A stretch of 64,000 nucleotides of DNA from Panagrolaimus kolymaensis (GCA_028622995.1 JAJQJQ010000028.1:806001-870000); one strand, 5' to 3'. Numbered from the stretch's first letter, positions 23,287-36,690 are shown. The notes: generated from the sequence alone by a model not told the origin. A program made the numbers and translations.

Positions 23287-24734
23287 CTTTTTGCTTCCAA
23301 TAATTGACATATCTAACTATTTTTTTGCTGACCCATATAAAATTTTTCTTTTTCTTATAAATGATAAGAAATTTGATTCATTGTGATAAACTTTACGTGC
23401 CGCACTGCCTTTTTTTGTTAATAAAACAATGGGATTATGGGCAGAAACAAAAAAAAAGCCGAATCCGGGTTCTCTCACATGTTGCTTCATTGCCTACTAA
23501 AAATTTCTAAATCCTTATTATGAGTGACATTTTTATTTTGGGTGTGGTAGAAGAAAGCCTTTTTTTTGAGTGTTTTTTAATTCTTTCAGGAATTTTATTT
23601 TTCATCAACTTTTACTGTAGGGGATTAATTTTTTTTTTATTAAGCACTGATAAATTTTTTTTTTTTGTAAGGCTAAAAGTCATTGTTTAAGAAACTTATA
23701 CATTTAGAATAAAGTTCTGCATGAATATATTTTTGCAACGCTATCTTTCATGCTTCAACATTTTTTTTCTTGAAACTAAAGAACAAGGTGAACCTTTTGA
23801 TTCTGATGTGAGTAAACGACAGAAAAATGCGTCATGAAATCATTAAAATCGGTTTTTTATTGAGTGTTAAATTTTTGCAACAAAAAAAAAAACACAAAAT
23901 CTTTAACCTTTCTTTTTTTGGGCCTGTTGAGAAAAGTTTTAGGTGTGATATTGTTACATCATATGTATTTCACCAAAACGGAAGTCCTATAGGTTTGGTA
24001 AGGAGTGCCTTTAATTATCATCAACTCTTCCTCCACCACCAGCCATAGTATCATTTTTGCTGAAAATATTATAATCATAAGATTTTATTTTTACTTTTTG
24101 ATAAATTTCTATCAACAAAAAAGAAAAGAAGAGAAACAAAGTAATTTTATGTAATGACTAACAATATCATGAAAAAAGTTTCTTTTATATTCGCTTCGAA
24201 GATCAGTGAAAAATTAACATATATATTTCTTTTTTTTTGTATTCATTGTTGGGAAAATACTACACAGCAACTAGAGTAAATTATAAAAAATAATTAGAAA
24301 CTAGCAAGAAAAATTTTTACTGTCTGACTAATATGTTAAATTTCCCATGGAATTTCTTTGTAAATCCAAGAAACATTTTTTAAAAGTTTGTTTTAAATTA
24401 TTCTTTTTTTTTATAAATAAAAACAAAATACAAAAAAAGGTCCAAATGAATAAATTAACAAAAGAATAATAATAATTAAAAAAATTTTTTTGTACATTTG
24501 TGCTTTACAATTACACAAAAAATAAAATAAGTAAAAAATAGGCGGGAAATATATTTATAAAAAAGATATCTCGTGAAAGGTAGAGATTCCATTGCTCAAA
24601 GATTTATGTAGTTAAAATGCTCACGAGTGGACTAACATTAATTTGTATCATTTTTTTGCGCATGAATTGAAGAAGCAAGAAAAAAAATATTAAAACATAT
24701 TTTTATAATATTTTTATTTTCATTTTTAAAAAAG
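23287..24734. other. intergenic, AT-rich
   Basis: About 1.4 kb between divergent genes. A minus-strand fragment after a TTTTCAG at 24060 reads KNDTMAGGGGRVDDN and stop; without upstream exons it is not called. Nothing else supported. Confidence 0.4.
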
Positions 24735-26292
24735 ATGCTTTCTCCAACAACAGTAAATAATTTAACTTTAATAAATCCTATTATTCAATTTCTGATGTCT
24801 GGAATTGCTTGGATTTTGTCGCTGTGTTTATTGAGATATCATTATTTTTTCCATAAAATTTTATCATTTTCTCCAACAATGTTATTTTATTTTTTGTTAG
24901 TTTTTATTTCAAGTTTTCAAACTTTTTGGCATACTTTATATTTAATTGTGCTTTGGAGACCTGATGGTCCCATTTATGATCCCGTATATGTGTATATTGC
25001 TCAAGCAATTTCAAGTAAGCATTAATTTATTTATTCGTTTTAAAAGTTAACTATGAAACTTTTATAATTAAAGAATAGGGAAAATTGTATAAAAATTAAG
25101 CTATTAGAAATTGTCGCTTGAAAATAATGACGTTAAATTTTTTTCTAAATATTTCGAAAAATGATAGAAATTCATTTTTTTTATCAAAAGCATTATGATA
25201 TTTTCGAATTTTTGCAAAAAAATACCACGTGTTAGAAAAATAATTGCAAAAAAGCCCATAATATTCGAGAGTTAAAAACATCTTTTTCTTTGTTTTTCAA
25301 AAAAACCACCAAGAAAATAATTACGTTTGTTATCTCAACAAAAAAAAATCTTTTTTTAATCTCTAGTCCCTTCAATTATTCTTCTGCTTCGTTTAATTTT
25401 TTGTCAGAATTAAATACTCATTATACATGTTTTTGGAATTAATAACTTCCTCAATTACACGCACTTTGCATTTCTGTGCGTCGTATTATATTTTTTTATT
25501 AATTATTTTTTAGGCCAGCTTCAAGCTACAGTACCTTTAGTGGAATTTTTTGTGTGTTTTGATCGTATTTTTACTGTTTTATTTCCGGGAAAATATACTC
25601 ATCGGAAACGATGCTTCCCCGTGATTGTTGCTATATCCATCGCGTTTGGCTTGCAATTTGGTTACAATTATGCCTATGATTTAATTGGTGGAATTCCATT
25701 TGAATGGAATAAAAATAATGGAGTTACGCAAATTTATCAAAAAAGCGGTGCAATGATTTATTCAACCATTAAAAAAGCAACCATTTCACTTTCATGTTTT
25801 TCCGCGACAATATATTTTTATTTTATTTTAAGAAAAATACATTTCAGTTCCAATAAATCGAAAAAAATTAATAAAGCTATTTTAGCTATGTTAATTGTTT
25901 CTATTTTTACTGACTTTCTTCCGAATTTGTCGTATGCCATTGGAATGATTGTAAGTTTATGCAAATAATTTTTGTTTTAGAAGCCACTAGTTGCATTAAA
26001 AACTATCTTATTAGATAGTAATCAAATTTTTTGACAATTGTTGTAATTTTCCTTGCTGTCTTTTTGGACATGGAAGCTTGAAAATAAATCTAATAATTAC
26101 CATTTTTAGATATTTGGTAAATCCCTCACAGACGTACTTGGGCCATTTTCAATTTCATTTACTTCAATCAATATTGGTGTTTCATCCATTCTTTACTGGA
26201 ATACATTTCGAAAATTATTTCATCAAGGAGATGCAACGCGTTCAATTCAAATTTCACATACTCCCGTAAAAAATTGGTTTACAAATGACTAA
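24735..26292 (+). CDS. seven-TM chemoreceptor (Srbc-like)
   Basis: Three exons: 24735-25014, 25514-25950, 26110-26292; phases agree, about 299 residues. The ATG at 24735 is the first in frame. TM1-TM2 are in exon 1 (IIQFLMSGIAWILSLCLL; LFYFLLVFISSF). Exon 2 has the TM3 end VEFFVCFDRIFTVLFPGKY, an aromatic/DR motif at the place of the GPCR DRY, and a long second extracellular loop with YDLIGGIPFEW. Exon 3 gives TM7 and a short tail ending KNWFTND. The arrangement resembles Srbc/Str-superfamily receptors but the subfamily is not sure. The first intron (499 nt) is long for this genome. Confidence 0.8.
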
Positions 26293-26709
26293 TTATTTTT
26301 TATAAATTTTTAAATATTTTTGTCATAGTTTTTTTTGTTGTTTCTTTTTTTTTTAATTTTAGCGTCCATTTTTTTTTGTTTTGTTTGAATAATTTCATAA
26401 CAGAAAAATGTTTTCTTTAAAAAATGCTAGCCCGCGTGCTTTGTTTGCACAAAAAACATATGAGTTTTTTTCCTAATCTTTTGTATGTGATTCATCTACC
26501 TCTGTCACATTTTTTTTCTTTTCTTTTCCGTTAATCAATTGAATGTATTTGTTTTCTTACGTCAATAAAAAAATATAAAAATCATACAAACACATAAAAA
26601 AATGCATAACTTTTTCTCACCGATTTAAACCCAGAAATTTTGCAAGAAAGATTTCAGTTTAAGAATTAAATTTTTTTTATTTCATAATTTTCTTTTGCTG
26701 AATTTAATT
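26293..26709. other. intergenic
   Basis: 3' flank of the receptor and promoter of the PH-domain gene; AT-rich, no gene seen. Confidence 0.4.
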
Positions 26710-28222
26710 ATGGCTAATATAAATGGTTTGTTAAAACTAACAAAAAAAATTCAAGATTAAAAATATTTTTTTAGATCCCAATCGTGCGATTTGTTTTGAA
26801 GGATTAATACAATATTATAAACCACAATTTTTTGGCGGGAATTGGATTGAATGCAATGTTGTTTTGGATTCAAATTCTGCTTTAACATGGAATAATAAAA
26901 AGGTTTGTTAATTTTATTAAAATAAAGAATTTTGATTAAAAATTCCATAAAAGTATTATTTTTTTCCAAAAAAAATTAATTCTTTTTATAGGTTTTATAT
27001 GACAATAAAAAACCCTTGGGTTCAATAATTCTCAAAAATATTATTCCATATATTTGTATTGGAGAAACAACAAATAAACTTCCAATAAAAAAACCAAAGC
27101 TTCAATCATTTTGGTCCAAAAAATATTTGGTTGCATTTGCAGAAGATTCAAAAGCAAAGAAATGTCATTGGTTTTATTTTAGCACCCAAGATTATCTCAA
27201 TCAATGGTTTAATGTAATTCTTAAAACTCTTCCAGATGCTTCTGGAAAAAGTGAAATTGATAAATGTAAATTATGAAAGCATTTTTTTTCATTGAATACC
27301 TTCAAGAAATAAACTTTCAAAAAAGTTTAATAAACGAATCTTTTTTTAAAGCTTGAATTTTTCTAACACAGTTATTTCTAAAATTTTAACTATTTATTTC
27401 TGCTTAAAAAATCCAAGAAATAAATAATAAAAATTGATTTTTGATTCAAAATAAGTATAAGAAAATCTTTCTAATTTCCTTAAAAAATTCCACGAAGAAA
27501 AAGAATACTCTTCAAAAAAATATCGCCATTGTTAAAGTTGGTCAGAAAATAAACGTTTCTTCGTTATAGACACATTTGGACCTCCAAAATATTCTATTAT
27601 TTCTACTAATAATGCTGAAACAAAAAATGGAAAAACGGCAGCAAAATCAATAACTACTGTTGCAAGCATCAATAAAAACAAAAAGCCAATAACTTCCGAC
27701 AATAACAAAACTGATAATTCTCTTCTTTTTTATAATTATGGCTTTGGAAGCTGCTTTTATCCATATGGAATTATAGGAAATAATTGTCCACCAACGGTAT
27801 GAATCACTAAAAACAGATAGAATGTAAAAATTATGCAAATTTTTTAGGATTCAACTGGTGTCAATCATTGTTCTAATCACCATCATACAGGTCACCATCA
27901 CCATGGCCATGACAATGGTAATAGTGGTTCCACTAATCATCATCATTGTCATAATAATACTGATATCGGTTTCACTTCCGGTGGTGATATGAATACTTCA
28001 CATCATGCGACTTCTATCCACCATGCCAGCCACCACCACGATAACACCTTTAGTGGTATTGGAAGTTCTCTTGTTGGAGGAGGAGGACATGATCATGGAA
28101 TAACAACAGCAAGCAACTTTGGTGGTGGGAGTGATTTCAGCAGTGGAGGTGGCGGCGGCTTTAGTAGCGGTGGTGATTGTGGTGGTGGTGGTTTTAGTGG
28201 TGGAGGAGGAGGTGGATTTTAA
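26710..28222 (+). CDS. PH-domain protein with His-rich and Gly-rich tail
   Basis: Five exons: 26710-26725, 26775-26902, 26992-27265, 27570-27796, 27848-28222, phases consistent, about 339 residues. Residues 10-140 form a PH domain: GLIQYYKPQFFGGNWIECNVVL, a LTW turn, LGSIILKNIIPYICIG, and the closing Trp in LNQWFNVILKTLP. A PPKY motif follows (about 144), then an Asn/Lys linker, a short aromatic block (GFGSCFYPYG) also present as GSCYFP in the gene at 45569-46930, and a tail with runs such as HHHTGHHHHGH followed by GGGG/FSS repeats. PH domains bind phosphoinositides at membranes; the His-rich tail could bind metal, which is inference. Paralogues: 33452-34254 and 45569-46930. Confidence 0.85.
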
Positions 28223-28513
28223 AACATGTTGGATTATATAAATGCAAAAAACCATAATATTCGCTAAAATGAATTTATTTTTTCCTCTTGATATTGTGTA
28301 ATATTTACTCTTTTGTTTTATAATAAAAGTTTTATGTAAAAAAATTAAAGCACTTTTGAAACAAAATAAAAAATAACAATTCAGAATTAAACAATTTTTA
28401 AAAAGTGTAAGCGTTTCTTTCTTTAAAGACACAAACAAACTAAAAAACAATGTATGTTTCAATCAAATTTTATTTTTATTTTTACCCTACTTTTCTAGAG
28501 TTATTATTCAAAG

Positions 28514-29612
28514 TCATGTTGTTGATTTAGTGGTGGTTGTCGTATTAGTGCTTTTTTGATTAGTAATCGTACTTATTCGAATAACTTTGTTTTGTGAACA
28601 TAAATTATAAATCCATAAAAGATGATAAAAAGAAAATAATTGCTTTCGGAAATGGGATCTAAAAAAATAAAAAATAATTGTATAATTTTTTTCTTTAAGA
28701 AAATTTAAAGGAATTTATTGACTTATTTAAATTATTAAAAACTTACGAAAAAACAAAAAGCAAAATAAATGCAGATAAATGATAAATCAAATAAAATATA
28801 TCTGTAGAAATATTTATTATTAAATACCATATCCCGAATATATTCATTATTTGTTTATCACTATATTTTTCCATTATTTCACTAAACATAAATAAACAAA
28901 CATAACAAATATAAGTAAATGAAGAAATAACGGCTTGAAAAATTAATTTTCTGTCTGGATTCGACTTTAAATTCGAATCATTCTTTTTTATTTTCTTTCG
29001 ATAAATCGCGGCTGTTATAATTGCAATAATTAGAGATACTGTAGAGGTGATTCCACTTCCATATGCTGTAACTGTGGCATCTTCAATCCAATAATTATTA
29101 TATTGTTTACAACCATTTAAAAAAAATCGACATTTAAAATTTACGAAACTATATCCATTTATTAAAAATGGATAAATAAATAACAAAATTAAAGCCTTCC
29201 AAAAATGTTTGGACCAAATAGTTTCATATTTTTGCCACCAAACTATCGCAGTTAATCGATTGATAGTTAAAAGTAAAGTCCAAAAAGCTGAGAAATTCAT
29301 ATTATACCAAACTAAAGTTTCATAAAATACATTTAAAGAATCATATATTTTATCTGGTATTTCAATAATATCACAAATGCATATTAAAACTTCGCTAAAC
29401 ATTGCTAAAATATCACAAAAAAGTCCAATAAAAAGTAAATAAAAATAAATATTACAAATATTGGAAGTTTTTTTAATAAAATTATAAATAAAAAATATGA
29501 AAATAGCAAATTTAAAAATGAAGAATAAATATGTAAATGAATCATAATACCATAGTTTCCAATAATCAAGAATATCAAGATAATCATCAAAGTCATATTT
29601 ATCTTTTGCCAT
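28514..29612 (-). CDS. seven-TM chemoreceptor (Srg/Srv-like)
   Basis: Two exons: 29612-28747 and 28658-28514, joined TC+A, about 336 residues. The first ATG in frame gives MAKDKYDFDD; the frame upstream has only GTG. The TM3 end SAFWTLLLTINRLTAIVWWQKYETIW carries the NRL motif and Y..IW spacing seen in Srg/Srv receptors. A cytoplasmic loop with RKKIKKNDSNLKSNPDRK precedes TM6. Exon 2 encodes a cytoplasmic tail rich in Ser/Thr (STNTTTTT). Exon 1 is very long (866 nt) compared with the other receptors here. Subfamily not certain. Confidence 0.82.
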
Positions 29613-30362
29613 GATAAATGAGATTTTGATATTAGAATACTCTAGTGAGTGCCTCGTTGCACTAAAACTTGCAACTAAATTCACAGCAGCAAAAAAATGT
29701 AGCTAAAATGCAGTTAATTTTATTTATTTTTTTAGTAACTTTTGTGCTTTGGTAGAGGCAAAAAAAATCTAATTTATATTTATTGCTTCCAAGCTAGCAA
29801 CGGAGAACATAATAATTTAATAAATTAAGTTTAAAATAAATATGTTCAAAAAGCGGAGGCCTTCCTTTTGCTACAAATTCACAAAGAAGAAATGAGAGTG
29901 GAGAGTGTTGATCTAATAAAAACGAGTAAACTGCTTTTATCCTTTTGAAATACTTTTACCGTAACAAATTTAAACGGAAAAAAGTAACGCAATTTGTGAA
30001 TAAAAAAATTTGAAATATTGTATTAAGAACTTGTATGTAGCTTTATAAAAGTGATTAAAGCTCATTTTTAGCCTACACAAAAAAGAGGCAAAGGAAGTTA
30101 TCCAAAAAAAATTTTGAATACAATATTATCGCTTCAAGTTCAAAGAGAAGAGATAGAAATTGTATAAGCAAAAAAGCTACAGTGGTCGACGACAAAATAT
30201 CGATTCTCTACCCAACAAAAAAAAGTTTAGATTGTCATTTACATAAATTAAGAAAAAGGAGAATAAAAAAAAGAAGACAAGATTTGAAGCTAACGTTTTT
30301 AATTGTAAATTTTTTGGATAAACTATCGAATAAAAATTCATAAAATTTTGTTAAGATTTTGT
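29613..30362. other. intergenic
   Basis: Upstream of the receptor, AT-rich. No gene, repeat or RNA recognised. Confidence 0.4.
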
Positions 30363-30693
30363 TTAAAAAGTAATTCCAGTACCATCAGGTCTACCTATTG
30401 TAACAATCCGCTTTAATTTATTTGCTTTTATCAAGTCGATGCATGCCATAACACTTCTTACAACATCATCATCCTCCTTTTGGGTGAAATTGTTTCGAAT
30501 TGTAATATATGACTTAGGTGCATAATTGCCCTGAAAAAGTAAAAAAATAAATTTTTGATGGATATCTTTTTCCCCATATTCTTACTTTTAAAAATTCACA
30601 CAAATATTGGAGATCAAGAGGTCCAAAAAAATTTTTAATTTTGAATGTTTTAAGATTGTTTGTGCAATTCACATTTTCTTTCCCGAATGGAAA
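30363..30693 (-). pseudogene. truncated 3' fragment of a HAT/F-box-like chimera (copy D)
   Basis: Two pieces with the last splice junction kept: 30693-30586 (FPFGKENVNCTNNLKTFKIKNFFGPLDLQY...FLK, donor GTAAGA) and 30530-30363 (GNYAPKSYITIRNNF..., stop). They match the end of exon 5 and exon 6 of the full copies. Everything upstream of FPFGKE is missing, and there is no acceptor in front, so this is a remnant lying just downstream of copy A, probably left by a tandem duplication and deletion. Confidence 0.75.
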
Positions 30694-30773
30694 TGTTTAT
30701 ACAAAAACATATATATAAAAAAAATTGAAAAATTGTTTTTATTCCTTTTTGACAGAATGTGGCAGGCAGGTGC

Positions 30774-32916
30774 TTACTCGTTTATATCTTCTTCTGGGCC
30801 TTTAGATTCTCTAAGTTTTATCCATCGATCCAATTTTTTTGATCTCCAGTAAACTTCACATTTGTCAATCATATTTTCAATATCTTCATATTCATTTCCA
30901 GTAAAATTGCTTTTAATCAAAATATGTGCAGTGGAAGGAATTTCGTTACTCTGAAAAATTTATAATCAAATAAGTGAATGGCAAAAAAACTCCTTACTTG
31001 TAAGAATTCACCTAAAAAATTGATATCTATAGCTCCCAAAAAGTTTTTGATTTTAAAATTTTTAAGTTTATTGAAACAATTGACATTTTCTTTACCAAAT
31101 GGAAAAGGAGGATAATGAAGTTCATAAAAATTTGCTACTTCTAAATTTGGTAGCTTTTCCACCAATTCTGGAACGGATGCAATTCTTTGATTCTCCAAAA
31201 TTACTTTTGTATCATTAAATAAAATCTCAGAAACGTTGAACCCCAAAAATAAAAATTCTTTCATCGTTAAATTTTGATGAAAAAGATAAATCGAGGAAAT
31301 ATCAGATTTGTAAATTCTTGGAATCATGGAAGATAAAGTTGACGGATTTATAGCATTTACAAAAAGTTTTGAAGTTAAATATATTTTTTTTATTTGACAT
31401 GGATCATTTAGGGTGTAAAATAAACCAATCTTATAAGTCACGGTTGAAGGGTATTGGTCGCTAATATCAAGCATTGAGCAAATGTTAATTTGATACAAAG
31501 CATAAAAATATTTTGAAGTTTTGTATAATTTTTCTAATAATTTAGGAGTTAAATGTTTCATAATATAGTTAAAAACAGTTAATGGAAAGATATGTTCTGA
31601 ATTTGAACCATTGAAATGCATTTTGGTTGATTTTCGCCAAAGTTTAATTTCTTCGTCAGCTATAACATATTTTAAAACTGCTGGTTCCATTGGAATTTCT
31701 GACCAAAGTTTTTTCATGGTTTCGTCATAATTTGTTTCATTAATTACGAATACTTCTTCTTTTCCAAAGAATTTTTTGAAAAGCGCAATTGCTGCTTCGA
31801 TGGAATTAAAATCGCTTTCATACTTTATAGCATCGAGTTGCCATTTTCTGACATTTTGGTTTGCGGCATTTTCGATTTTATTTTTATATTTTTCAAACAT
31901 TTTTTTGTCACAAATAAAAAATCGACAATACCGAGAATAAACACTTAGCATTAAATCCTGAAATATTCCTTATTTTGAATTCTGTCAAAGGCTTTTTTAA
32001 TGGAACTTGCAGTTAAATTTTGTTCTTTTAAATATTTCAAATAAAGATGCCACATTTTTTTCTTTTTTGGCGTTTCACCTATTCGAAATTCAGTATTTTG
32101 AATAATAAATTTTATGTCGTTGGTTTTTTTGACATTTGCACACCATTCATCGTCTTTTTTATATTCAATTTGTTTATACAAGTCACGATTTTTTTCACAT
32201 TCTATTTTTACTCGTTGGATTTCTTCTTCATTGTCACCTAAATGTTTAATAAATTTTAAACTTTCTAGCATAAAAACTTGCAAGAAAATATGAGTTTTTA
32301 GCCTTAAAAACTTACTTGTAAATTTTATATATTCTCTATAACTTTCATCAAGGGAATAATGAGGGAAAAATATATCTTGTTTAATTTTTTCAATAAATCG
32401 CAACTTTTCTAAAACGGTTTTTTCATTCCATTTTTTATCTTTGATTGCGGAATAATGATAATTAAGAATTTTTTGAAAATATAGGTCCTACAAAAATAAA
32501 ATTAATATATACTTATTTAGCTTTTATTTAAATTTTTATCATTACATAATCGTCATCATTTCGATATGTTGCGTACCATAGATGATTAAATAAATGTGAT
32601 AATTGGTTAAGTTTAATTTCCTTTCTTTTTGAAAGCTCTTCTTTACCTTGAAAGTTGAATAAACTAAGAAAATTACAAATTATTTTTAAATCAAATATAT
32701 TATAAAAAGGTTTAAAATTACTAACCTATAATATAAATACCAAATATAAGAAATGGTTGTATATTTTTCTGCAAACTTTTCAATTACTTTAATTTGTTGA
32801 GCTTCATCATTTTCCGCAGCTTTGTATTTCCTGATTAAACATTTCAAAGCAATTTGATAAGATTTATGGTAATCTTTCACACTGTTTTCAACATTACTAA
32901 TATGCCTCGGAATCAT
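30774..32916 (-). CDS. PRP39-like HAT repeats fused to F-box-like module (copy A)
   Basis: Six exons: 32916-32726, 32663-32546, 32487-32316, 32237-32011, 31957-30998, 30950-30774; about 614 residues. The first about 330 residues have the spacing of HAT repeats (IWYLYY, HLWYATY, MWHLYLKYL, YSRYCRFF, KWQLDAIKYE). The block DEWCANVKKTNDIKFIIQNTEFR followed by MWHLYLKYL resembles the W.FE..IKR.YFHV.PL...W..YL.FE core of the U1 snRNP protein PRP39. Residues about 350-390 (FPLTVFNYIMKHLTPKLLEKLYKTSKYFY) match the nematode F-box-like motif, and a leucine-rich-like region follows. F-box proteins recruit substrates to SCF ubiquitin ligases; PRP39 acts in splicing. The fusion is inferred from continuous splicing. 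Intron 4 begins with GC (32010-32009). Confidence 0.8.
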
Positions 32917-33451
32917 TATTATTAAAAATTCTTTGAAGCTTTTAGCAAACTAAAATACATAAAAAAATATGAATACTTTTCTAAACTCTTTACATATTCC
33001 CCTTGTCGGTTTTTGAGAAATTTGGTTGGAAGAACATTCTCGAAAAAAGTGACAGTATTTTTTTGATCAACACGGAAACTATCGCTTTGAGAAAATATTG
33101 AATTTCAAAAAACAAAGAGAATACTGTCACTTTTTTCTAGAATGTTCTTCCAACCAAATTTCTCAAAAATCGACAAGTGATTCAATAAAATAAAAAAAAT
33201 TCTCGCCATTTTTGCTTTGTCTTTAATTCATGTTATGCCAAAAATGCTAATTCAAAAAAATTCAAATGAAAAATTATAACATTTATTAAACCAATAAAAA
33301 TGAGAAAAAAAAGAGATTGGATGGTAAAAATAAAAGTTTCAAGATGGTATTGATAAACGCAAAAAAAAAACGCGATAATTTTGGTTTTTAGATATATTAA
33401 AAAATTGCAAAATAATCTTCATTTTGATGTAAAAAAAAATTATGTTACTAC
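32917..33451. other. spacer with foldback element
   Basis: Between the 5' end of copy A and the 3' end of the PH gene. Contains the MITE at 33002-33177; the rest is AT-rich. Confidence 0.4.
33002..33177. mobile_element. foldback MITE (element 3)
   Basis: Inverted repeat with arms of about 58 bp beginning CTTGTCGGTTTTTGAG and ending CTCAAAAATCGACAAG, with only a few mismatches and a centre of about 60 bp. No clear target duplication visible. The ends differ from the TTAA elements, so it is another family. It lies about 90 bp upstream of the start of copy A. Confidence 0.8.
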
Positions 33452-34254
33452 TTATAAAAGTGGTTCCATTGATGGCACTTTATACCAATATCCAAAGTTA
33501 TCATTTTTTGGAATCATCGCTCGCGAATATGGACTATTAATGATAGTGGAATAAATAGGATGAAATCCAGGAATATAATAAAAGTTTGAGTTCCATGGTT
33601 CCATTTCTTGCCTTTGCTTCTTTTTTGACTTTTTTAAAGAAGATTTTGAAAGCGTGGAATAATTATCTAAAAAAAATTTTTTTTAAATATAGAAACAGTT
33701 TTCTTAAAACAGCCAGCCTACTTTGAATGCAAGCAATTTGCATATTGTTGGTTTTGCATGGAATAGTTTCAAACTCGGACGAAATATCTGTTATATGATA
33801 AAGACATTGATCAAAATCATCATTAGTATCAAATAAAAGCCACAAAGCATGTTTGCCTTTAGAATCTGTGGAAATTGCTACCAATCTATCCATCGACGCT
33901 TCAAATGATGACAGAGATGTTGGGAAACTTGGCCTTTTTGCTGCAATTTTAAAAGTTGCATTTCCACAATAAATATTTTGTACATCATTTTCTATTTGAA
34001 TGGAAGCAATTAATTTATTGTTTTTCTAAAAAAAAATTGAATTTTTTATGATAAAAATTTAAAAAAAGAGAAAGTTAACAAAAAAATGCGACTCTCAAAA
34101 TTTGGCTTACTTTATTAGAAAATAATCGCAAAGTTGAATCTTCACAAACAGCCAAAAAGCAATCCTTCCATTTACCTTTAAATATTTTGGGTTTATAATA
34201 TTTTACTTGAATCAAAAATTCATGTTCATAAATGCAAGACAAAGTTATGGACAT
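33452..34254 (-). CDS. PH-domain protein, short aromatic tail
   Basis: Three exons: 34254-34111, 34025-33722, 33666-33452, phases consistent, about 220 residues. The PH domain runs from FLIQVKYYKPKIFKGKWKDCFL through STLRLFSNK, LIASIQIENDVQNIYCG to HALWLLFDTNDDFDQCLYHI. The closing Trp of the last PH helix is replaced by Cys/Leu, so the domain has diverged more than in its paralogues (26710-28222, 45569-46930). The tail lacks the Gly/His repeats and instead has a lysine cluster (KKSKKKQ) and tyrosine/proline-rich residues. Exon positions in the PH domain match the paralogues, supporting common origin. Confidence 0.8.
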
Positions 34255-35049
34255 TTTAATAACAACAACAAAAAATGAATATTCAACCGGCAGAAGTAAA
34301 TGGAAATGAGCAAAAATGAAACAAAAAAATTATCACTTTACTTTTTTTATATCTTTTTTGTTTTCCATTTACTTTTTTTTCTTTCTTTTTCCCCCTATTT
34401 TTCCATCGATTCTTTAAAGTGTCGCAATAAATTTACATAAAAATCTGTTGTCGGCGGAGGAAAAGGGAGACTACCATTTTTGACCTTGATGGGGAGCTGT
34501 CAAAAAAAGAGAAAGGCATAATAAACAATCACACTTTCATCTTCTTTTTTGTCGGGATAAAGATCATCTAAAAAAACTCATTTAAAGTAAAGGCAATTTT
34601 CTTTATGGAAATTGTTCGCAGCTACAGCTCAAAAATATTTAAAATAAAACCCCATTCTTAAATACGTACAATGCTTTTTTAATTTTTGCATTAAAATAAA
34701 GAAATGTTTAAAGTTTTGATTTATTTTTTGTTTATCTTTATTAAATGGACTTTAATTAATATATGTATGCTTTACTTTCAAATGAAATAAAAAAATTTAT
34801 TTGAAAATAAATGTTTATAACTGTGTAACGAGTCTCTAAAGGTTACATACAAGAATTTGAAAACAAAAAACAAAAAAAATGTCAACGTTCTCTGTTATTT
34901 TTCTCTTTTATTATTACTTAAACAATGCCTCTCGAGATCTTAGGTCAAATCAGGGAGGTTTTGGTTAGTCGACATTTTTGTCTAATAAATATTTGACGCT
35001 TGCTGTCTTTTTAAAATCCTTCGTTCTTTTTTATTTTGTTTTGTTTAAG
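34255..35049. other. divergent promoter region
   Basis: Separates two divergent genes. A GC-richer patch around 34440-34500 (TCGGCGGAGG) is seen. TTTGTTTAAG just before 35050 may be a trans-splice acceptor. Confidence 0.4.
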
Positions 35050-36554
35050 ATGAAATCAAGAATATTTTTTCATGATGGACAAGTATTTTTGCGGATTTTT
35101 TCACTTCCTAAACAGCTCATAAAATATTTTATCAAAACTGCCAATGCTGAAGTTATGAGAAAGTTGTATCAAACATGCAAATATTTTTATCGAAAAGCTC
35201 CATATTTTATTTGTGATTCAATGTGTTTTAATGTAAACAAAAGTAGATTTGAACTTGAAAAATTTGATGATTGCATCGATATTTATGAAGGAGAAGATTT
35301 GAAATTAATTAAGAATATATGGATTAAAGATGAAATTGAAATTGGTGACTATCAACTTTGGAATGGTTTAATGCTTTCCAAAATCATTCGATGTGATGCT
35401 CGCAAAATTGTATTGGATACTATGGAAATGGAATTTGATACATATAAAATTTTAACATTTTCTGGTAAAGTTGAAGACTTATCAATGACCTGGGTCAGAG
35501 TTAAATCTTCTCAAAATGTTGTTGTTCCTATAGAAAATTTGTTACAGCTTGTCACAAATGCTGTTAAAATTCAGTAAGTCATTTCGAAATTCAATTATTT
35601 TATATAAAAATACAAAATAAAAGAAAAATTATAGCGTATATTCTTGCCTTGCCACCCCAAACACAATGAATGCATTATTTGCAATTCCGTGGAAACAAAA
35701 GTTTAAAAAATTTTCAATTGAAAATTGTCGTGATAATCCACTCAACACTGAATTGCTTCAAAAATTTATTAAAGTATTTTTTTTGTAGTTTGATTTGAAA
35801 TTTGAAAGTTTATTATAATTTTTAGGAAAATGTTCTCGAAACTCATGAAAATAAACGCAAAAATATTAACCTGATTTCTAATCTTCCAATTGAACCTCCT
35901 CGTAAAAAGCAAAAATTTAATGAAATTGGTGATAAAGAAGAAGGTTAGTTTTGGACAATATTTTGTGAAGTAAAAACTATTTAAAAAAGCTAATTTAATT
36001 AAAAATATGTTTTTTGCTACATTTTATGGATTTTTTATTTTTAGCGCAATTGTTATTTAAAAACATCAAAGCTAATGCCGAAAAAGGTTTGCCTCAACCA
36101 ATTATAAATTATTTTATTGAAGCTGCAAACGGAAATATTATGAAAAAATTATATCAAACATGTAAATATTTTTACAATAAAGCGCCATTCTACATTGCCA
36201 AAAGTCTTATGTTTGATGATAATTACATTTGCGTGGATGATTCAAAAAAAGATAGCTTGGAAGATTATTTGAATCGGAATAATTATTGGATTACAGAAGA
36301 AATTGGGTTTCATGGCGATGAAAATCCTGAATCAGTGCTAGCTAAAATTGCTAGAATAGATGCTAAAAAGATTGAATTATTCCTAAATCCTCCATTGTCA
36401 TATGAAAATTTTAAATTCGTAACAAAAAAGGTTGAAATTTTTTTAATGAGGTGTCATGATAATGGAGAAATCCATTTATCGGTACTTCTTTACTTTGAGC
36501 ACTCCCGCATTTTTTTTTTTGCAATTTTCATTTTTTTCATTCTTTTTTATTTTT

Positions 36555-36624
36555 GAGGGGATCGAACTTTTTGTCAAACTGCCAGATCGGACGAGTAGCT
36601 TCCTGACCACTCGACTACAGAAGC
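36555..36624 (-). other. tRNA-like sequence inside the MITE
   Basis: On the minus strand GCTTCTG is followed by TAGTCGAGTGGTCAGGA, a good box A, and about 35 nt later AGTTCGATCC, a good box B. The acceptor stem partner of GCTTCTG is missing at the 3' end and the anticodon arm is not convincing. It looks like a tRNA-derived pol III promoter, not a working tRNA. Confidence 0.55.
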
Positions 36625-36690
36625 AACATTTTCGATGCATAAAAATCTATTCTTATAAAAATACAAATTTTGAGAAGCTTTAGAGCATTA

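Noticed and set aside
24000..24061. Minus-strand exon ending GGGGRVDDN
   Set aside because: No upstream exon, start or similarity to support a gene.
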